From Aricia agestis (taxonomy: Eukaryota > Arthropoda > Insecta > Lepidoptera > Lycaenidae), in NCBI RefSeq assembly GCF_905147365.1, contig NC_056423.1, positions 8,784,501 to 8,848,500 on the forward strand: a stretch of 64,000 nt of DNA, in the 5' to 3' direction. A program made the translations under genes and the position numbers. The notes beneath the pieces were generated by a model. The model was not told the origin of the DNA. It saw only the letters and a list, made by a program, of their open reading frames with translations, and made no database searches. Positions 63,958-64,000 of the stretch are shown in pieces. Numbering within the stretch: position 1 is the stretch's first letter; the number at the start of each line of letters is the position of its first letter.

Positions 63958-64000
63958 TTGTTACATCTTATGTATTGAAGTGAGCGACTAGCATACATCA

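Noticed and set aside
1..64000. A previously undescribed multi-gene system
   Set aside because: No cluster of host-like coding sequence was found; everything with protein-coding support belongs to one LINE.

Overview
This window looks like nuclear DNA of a lepidopteran insect (butterfly or moth), and almost everything recognisable in it is transposable-element sequence. The assignment is an inference from the repeat repertoire: many short non-autonomous Helitrons with TC starts and hairpin-CTAG ends, tRNA-derived SINEs, a 3'-A-tailed repeat ending near GTTTGCCCCCTTATTTCAT, and AT-rich spacer DNA. These resemble repeats I know from Lepidoptera. No host protein-coding gene, rRNA or functional tRNA could be supported. 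Short spliced exons cannot be excluded without RNA data.

The only convincing coding region is one full-length non-LTR retrotransposon on the minus strand (28033-33316). It has an ORF1 with a CCHC zinc knuckle and an ORF2 with endonuclease, reverse transcriptase, RNase H and a C-terminal CCHC motif, and it resembles the I group. Both frames are open, the element ends in a poly(A) stretch, and a 13-bp target-site duplication flanks it. It sits inside another interspersed repeat whose two halves lie at 27889-28019 and 33330-33625. An uninterrupted relative at 8776-9235 shows the empty-site arrangement.

Layout. 1-11 kb: Helitron pieces, A-tailed SINE-like copies, a palindromic hAT-like element (4834-5423), and a second hAT-like element with an 8-bp duplication (6560-7024) that carries a smaller MITE. 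11-20 kb: an inverted pair of one Helitron family, several short Helitrons, a 53-bp near-perfect palindrome (15180-15232) and inverted-repeat MITEs. 20-27 kb: paired palindromic elements (21669-22237) and a Harbinger-type MITE in a tandem duplication that keeps the empty site (23540-23808). 27-34 kb: the LINE and its host repeat. 34-46 kb: more MITEs, Helitrons and SINE-like copies. 46-60 kb: a tRNA-derived SINE with an 11-bp duplication (46093-46462), long stretches with nothing recognised, further SINEs and MITEs. 60-64 kb: a Helitron with a tandem internal array, interrupted by a second Helitron of the same family (61600-62420), then two copies of another tRNA-derived SINE, one of them inside a MITE.

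Apart from the LINE proteins, nothing here appears to act as a pathway. The window is best read as a layered record of insertions whose relative order can be worked out at several nests. I saw no sign of a new cellular system; the most informative features are the nested insertions with identifiable empty sites.
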